Part shown: positions 6,467 to 8,489 of the stretch, in pieces
Numbering within the stretch: the first letter of the stretch is position 1
How the letters are laid out: the number at the start of each line of letters is the position of its first letter
Origin: Candidatus Woesearchaeota archaeon
Lineage (GTDB): Archaea > Nanobdellota > Nanobdellia > Woesearchaeales > UBA10216
Assembly (NCBI GenBank): GCA_013331515.1
Contig: DUGG01000069.1
Coordinates: 257 to 8,745 of the forward strand
Direction: 5' to 3'
Length of the DNA: 8,489 nt
Translations under genes and position numbers: made by a program
Notes under the pieces: model-generated
What the model was told of the DNA's origin: nothing
The model's database searches: none
What the model saw: the letters and a program-made list of their open reading frames with translations, nothing else

Positions 6467-7339
6467 TCATGAGACTTCAATATGCAGCTTATACCTTGCC
6501 ATGTCATTTCCCGGAATGCTCTCCCGGCAGGCGTTTCTCATGTGGGAAAGGAACTTGTCCAGCCCCTCCACGGATTTTGCAGCGTAATCCAGGTTGTTGT
6601 CATATAAATTGATGATATTATTTGGTGCTCCCCGTTGTTTTAGCGGTGCCATGAAATCAACCCAAAACTCGGGGTCATTCGAATCTTCGGACGGGTAGTA
6701 AGCGACCATGATGAGTATCAGCCCTCCAGAAATTCCAACTACCTGCTTGGCACTGGTCCTGGTGCTGTTTTCAAAAACCGCGGCTTTTTTACTGTGTGTT
6801 ACTCTGCATCCCGGCGCCCAAATTTCCTCCACGAGGTATTCTGACTTTTTCATCGGCTCAACGACACGGAAAGAAGGATCAAACACAACAGCGTTGCCGT
6901 CAAGCAAAGCCTGCGTGGCATCCTTGCCTGAGAGCGACTGCCCGTGCGGAACCACTCTTTTGTCAGTGACTGCAAGAAATAGGTGCGCGCCGGCATTCTG
7001 CCTTGGGACATTTGTGACAACTTTGGTTTCATTATTAGTCATTCTTGCCGGTGGCATGCTGAAATAAACCGGGTCTCCTCCCTTCACTCTATAGAGCCTG
7101 CCTTCATCGTAGAGGCGTCCGAATCGCTTATCATTGGTAATGTCTAAATATGCCTGCAACATCAGCTCATTGCAAATCCCTGTTCGGTCATGGCCTTTTT
7201 CGGAGTAGAAGCCGTCCAAAACAATGGCTCTTTGGCCAGGGAAGGTTATGGGGCTGCCTATCCTGGTCACCCAGTCAAGTCCCCGGTACGTGTATCGGGG
7301 CGCTATTTTTTCCAACCTCTCCACCAAGTCGTTTCCCAT
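6467..7339 (-). CDS. Candidate cysteine protease / transglutaminase-like protein, 290 residues
   Basis: Three motifs occur in the order of a papain/transglutaminase-fold triad. Cys56 sits in TGICNELMLQAYLDI at the start of a helix, His119 in AGAHLFLAV at the start of a strand, and Asp154 in NAVVFDPSF. Transglutaminase-like and YopT-type (C58) enzymes share this Cys-His-Asp order and the D-P after the acid, so a thiol hydrolase or acyltransferase is likely. The spacing (63 and 35 residues) fits neither family exactly. Residues 199-215 (QVVGISGGLILIMVAYY) are hydrophobic and may be a membrane segment or core strand. The C-terminal 75 residues are polar. The ATG at 7339 overlaps the preceding stop as TGATG, tying it to the single-pass membrane protein upstream. 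The existence of the gene is firm; the enzyme call rests on motifs alone. Confidence 0.8.
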   Translation of the reverse strand: MGNDLVERLEKIAPRYTYRGLDWVTRIGSPITFPGQRAIVLDGFYSEKGHDRTGICNELMLQAYLDITNDKRFGRLYDEGRLYRVKGGDPVYFSMPPARMTNNETKVVTNVPRQNAGAHLFLAVTDKRVVPHGQSLSGKDATQALLDGNAVVFDPSFRVVEPMKKSEYLVEEIWAPGCRVTHSKKAAVFENSTRTSAKQVVGISGGLILIMVAYYPSEDSNDPEFWVDFMAPLKQRGAPNNIINLYDNNLDYAAKSVEGLDKFLSHMRNACRESIPGNDMARYKLHIEVS

Positions 7340-7977
7340 CAGTACCTGCTATCCTGCCAGTAGCTGCATCGCTCAGGCTCTGTCTTCCTTAGCTGTGATA
7401 TCTGTGAAAGTGTTGAGTTTATCAGTGGACTGACTTCGCTGGCCATACGCTCAAGGTTTTTTGCTGTTATTTTCACTTCAGAATCCGGGCCATTATCGCG
7501 ATTGACTTGAAGGGAGTCGCCTATGCTGAGTTCCAAGTTGCCATCCCGGTCAGTGAAGAAATAACCGACAACGCCATTGGTCACTCCATGGTTCGATAGA
7601 AGGAGTTTCCCGACTGTTTTGTAGCCAATGAGCCCTATTTCAGGTCTTTCGGCATAAGACACTGACTGGTCTTCGGTAGTGCGGCCTCTGCAATGAAGTT
7701 CAGGGTGCACGGGTTTTGCCGTTCGTATCATCGAAACATATTCCATAGCTGCTGGAGCTACTGGCCATTGTATTGCCCTGATAGAAACCCAGTACGCAGT
7801 TCCAACCGCAAGGACGCTTAGGAAAATTGCAGAAGCTATTGCCTGCCGCCCTGCAAGGTCCCAAAAGCCGTTGAATTTTCTTGGTTGATATTGGACTACA
7901 AATGGGCCTATCTTTATTTCCATTGGCGTTTTCACACCGCGGTTTGCGCCCTGAGTTTCCACAGTTTCATCAGGCAT
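7339..7977 (-). CDS. Single-pass membrane protein, first gene of the cluster
   Basis: This is a 212-residue protein with no recognised family. About 43 N-terminal residues are polar and basic. One hydrophobic segment follows, at about residues 47-65 (ASAIFLSVLAVGTAYWVSI), then a roughly 145-residue domain with alternating strand-like stretches (VGYFFTDRDGNLELSIGDSL) and a helical end (NLERMASEVSPLINSTLSQI). By the positive-inside rule the large domain is probably outside the cell. The frame is open to an ATG at 7992, but the ATG at 7977 is preferred because GGAGAT (7985-7990) lies seven bases before it, and that site includes the G of the upper ATG. It is first after the promoter near 8033. 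Its stop overlaps the next ATG (TGATG), so it may anchor or partner the candidate thiol enzyme. Confidence 0.85.
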   Translation of the reverse strand: MPDETVETQGANRGVKTPMEIKIGPFVVQYQPRKFNGFWDLAGRQAIASAIFLSVLAVGTAYWVSIRAIQWPVAPAAMEYVSMIRTAKPVHPELHCRGRTTEDQSVSYAERPEIGLIGYKTVGKLLLSNHGVTNGVVGYFFTDRDGNLELSIGDSLQVNRDNGPDSEVKITAKNLERMASEVSPLINSTLSQISQLRKTEPERCSYWQDSRY

Positions 7978-8032
7978 TTTCAAAATCTCCATACATTCAT
8001 AACTTATTAGTGACTACATTAATAGCTACAGG

Positions 8033-8040
8033 TATATTAA
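8033..8040 (-). promoter_or_regulatory. TATA-like box for the main cluster
   Basis: The minus strand reads TTAATATA, one mismatch from TTTAWATA. A transcription start about 27 bases on, near 8009, would give a leader of about 32 bases ending in the GGAGAT ribosome binding site of the first gene. No other good promoter is seen before the 1586 region, so this probably drives the genes down to about 1655. Confidence 0.5.
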
Positions 8041-8058
8041 CTTTCTTGTCAGAAAGTT
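8039..8058. repeat. Palindrome (8-bp arms, 4-base spacer) at the cluster promoter
   Basis: AACTTTCT at 8039-8046 and AGAAAGTT at 8051-8058 are exact reverse complements around TGTC. The site overlaps the upstream edge of the TATA-like box by two bases and covers the BRE position. A dimeric regulator bound here would interfere with or recruit the basal factors TBP and TFB. Its small size and tight spacing are typical of a helix-turn-helix or ribbon-helix-helix operator. No regulator gene is seen in the window. Confidence 0.55.
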
Positions 8059-8192
8059 TACGAAAAAGAAATAATTGTTAAGAACATGATAGCTTTAGTA
8101 AAATTTTGCAATTTGCTATGGTGGCGACCTGCGCAGCTTGACGGGATTTGTCTTCTGGTTGCCGGCCATATTCCCCGCCAGCGCCAAAGGCC
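8059..8192. other. AT-rich intergenic stretch without a supported gene
   Basis: No intact gene, tRNA or repeat array is seen here. The part nearest the promoter (8059-8116) is AT-rich and contains the small palindrome GCAATTTGC. The rest (8117-8192) is GC-richer, and on the minus strand only a 17-codon frame with an ATG is present, which is not convincing. The GC-rich part may be further decayed sequence from the protease remnant to its right. Confidence 0.4.
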
Positions 8193-8489
8193 TTACCTGA
8201 AGAAGTAAGTCATGCCAGGCGTGGCCTTAAACAATTGTGTCAGTGGCATCCTTTTTCCATCAAGGCCAACAGCATAATTTTGCCCGCTAAAAGACTCTTC
8301 GATGGCTTTGCATAATTAATTTCTCTCATGTCCCGAGAAGCTTCCAACTAACCTGTTAATCAGTGGGTGTTGCGAAAGGACTATGTGAGCCACCCCATGC
8401 AATGCAGTCACAACATAGCCATTGCGGGTTATCATCAGTCCCTGTCCATTGCCTTTTGGCGTATGTATAGACAACTGCGTAGCTTATGT
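8193..8489 (-). pseudogene. Remnant of a trypsin/HtrA-like serine protease
   Basis: One minus-strand frame (8483 to 8316) encodes GNGQGLMITRNGYVVTALH followed by GVAHIVL. This is the glycine-rich strand and the T-A-x-H motif that carry the catalytic histidine of trypsin/HtrA-type proteases. The frame is closed upstream by TAA (8484-8486) and downstream by TAA (8316-8318). It then continues in the same frame for 40 more codons, to a TAA at 8193-8195, with protein-like sequence (NYAVGLDGKRMPLTQLFK). A second frame upstream of the AAAA at about 8450 reads SYAVVYTYAK, which would fit the preceding strand, so a one-base shift there is possible. The catalytic Asp and Ser regions are not found. The right end is cut by the window, so how much of the gene survives is unknown. 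Confidence 0.65.

Noticed and set aside
6708..7067. A 119-codon plus-strand frame
   Set aside because: It lies wholly antisense to the candidate thiol enzyme gene and has no start signal or protein-like pattern of its own.
8140..8192. A 17-codon minus-strand frame starting MAGNQKTNPVK
   Set aside because: A GC-rich stretch precedes it, but it is very short, isolated from the cluster and lies in probable decayed sequence.
8059..8192. A tRNA or attachment site at the edge of the cluster
   Set aside because: CCA-like and palindromic bits are present, but no T-arm, anticodon arm or acceptor pairing could be found, and no direct repeats mark an inserted element.

Overview
The window is archaeal. 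The clearest marker is at the left edge: the first 50 codons of a thermosome (group II chaperonin) subunit, read leftward out of the window. Promoters also look archaeal: TTTAAATA-type TATA boxes lie about 27 bases before expected transcript starts, and one gene appears to be leaderless. Every supported gene is on the minus strand. GC content is near 50 percent, and most proteins have no recognisable family. That would fit a little-studied archaeal lineage (a DPANN-type genome is a guess), but the lineage cannot be fixed from this sequence.

Layout, in transcription order (right to left). (1) 8193-8489: a broken remnant of a trypsin/HtrA-like serine protease that keeps the catalytic-His motif but has stops and probably a frameshift. 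(2) 7978-8192: an AT-rich control region with a TATA-like box (8033-8040) touching an 8-bp-arm palindrome (8039-8058). (3) 7977 to about 1655: one tightly packed, apparently co-transcribed cluster. It contains a single-pass membrane protein, a candidate cysteine protease/transglutaminase-like protein (Cys56, His119, Asp154), a 663-residue orphan, an unlisted 46-residue basic ORF, two polytopic membrane proteins (the first resembling the DUF5658 type), an optional 24-residue ORF, and three orphan proteins of 149, 167 and 212 residues. Junctions are mostly ATGA, TGATG or TAATG overlaps or gaps under 25 bases. (4) 669-1559: a 296-residue protein with a central hydrophobic hairpin. It has its own TATA box 27 bases before its ATG and no ribosome binding site, so it looks leaderless. 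(5) 518-668: a promoter with a strong TATA box and an 11-bp-arm inverted repeat, driving a DUF3467 protein and then the thermosome.

How the parts may work together: genes 3 to 4 look like an undescribed membrane-associated module built from a membrane-anchored protein, a probable thiol peptidase/transferase, a large soluble partner and small membrane proteins. The link to the chaperonin operon may be no more than adjacency, since a separate promoter and a candidate operator lie between them. Only the thermosome and DUF3467 assignments are firm. The thiol-enzyme and DUF5658 calls rest on motifs, and the other functions are unknown.
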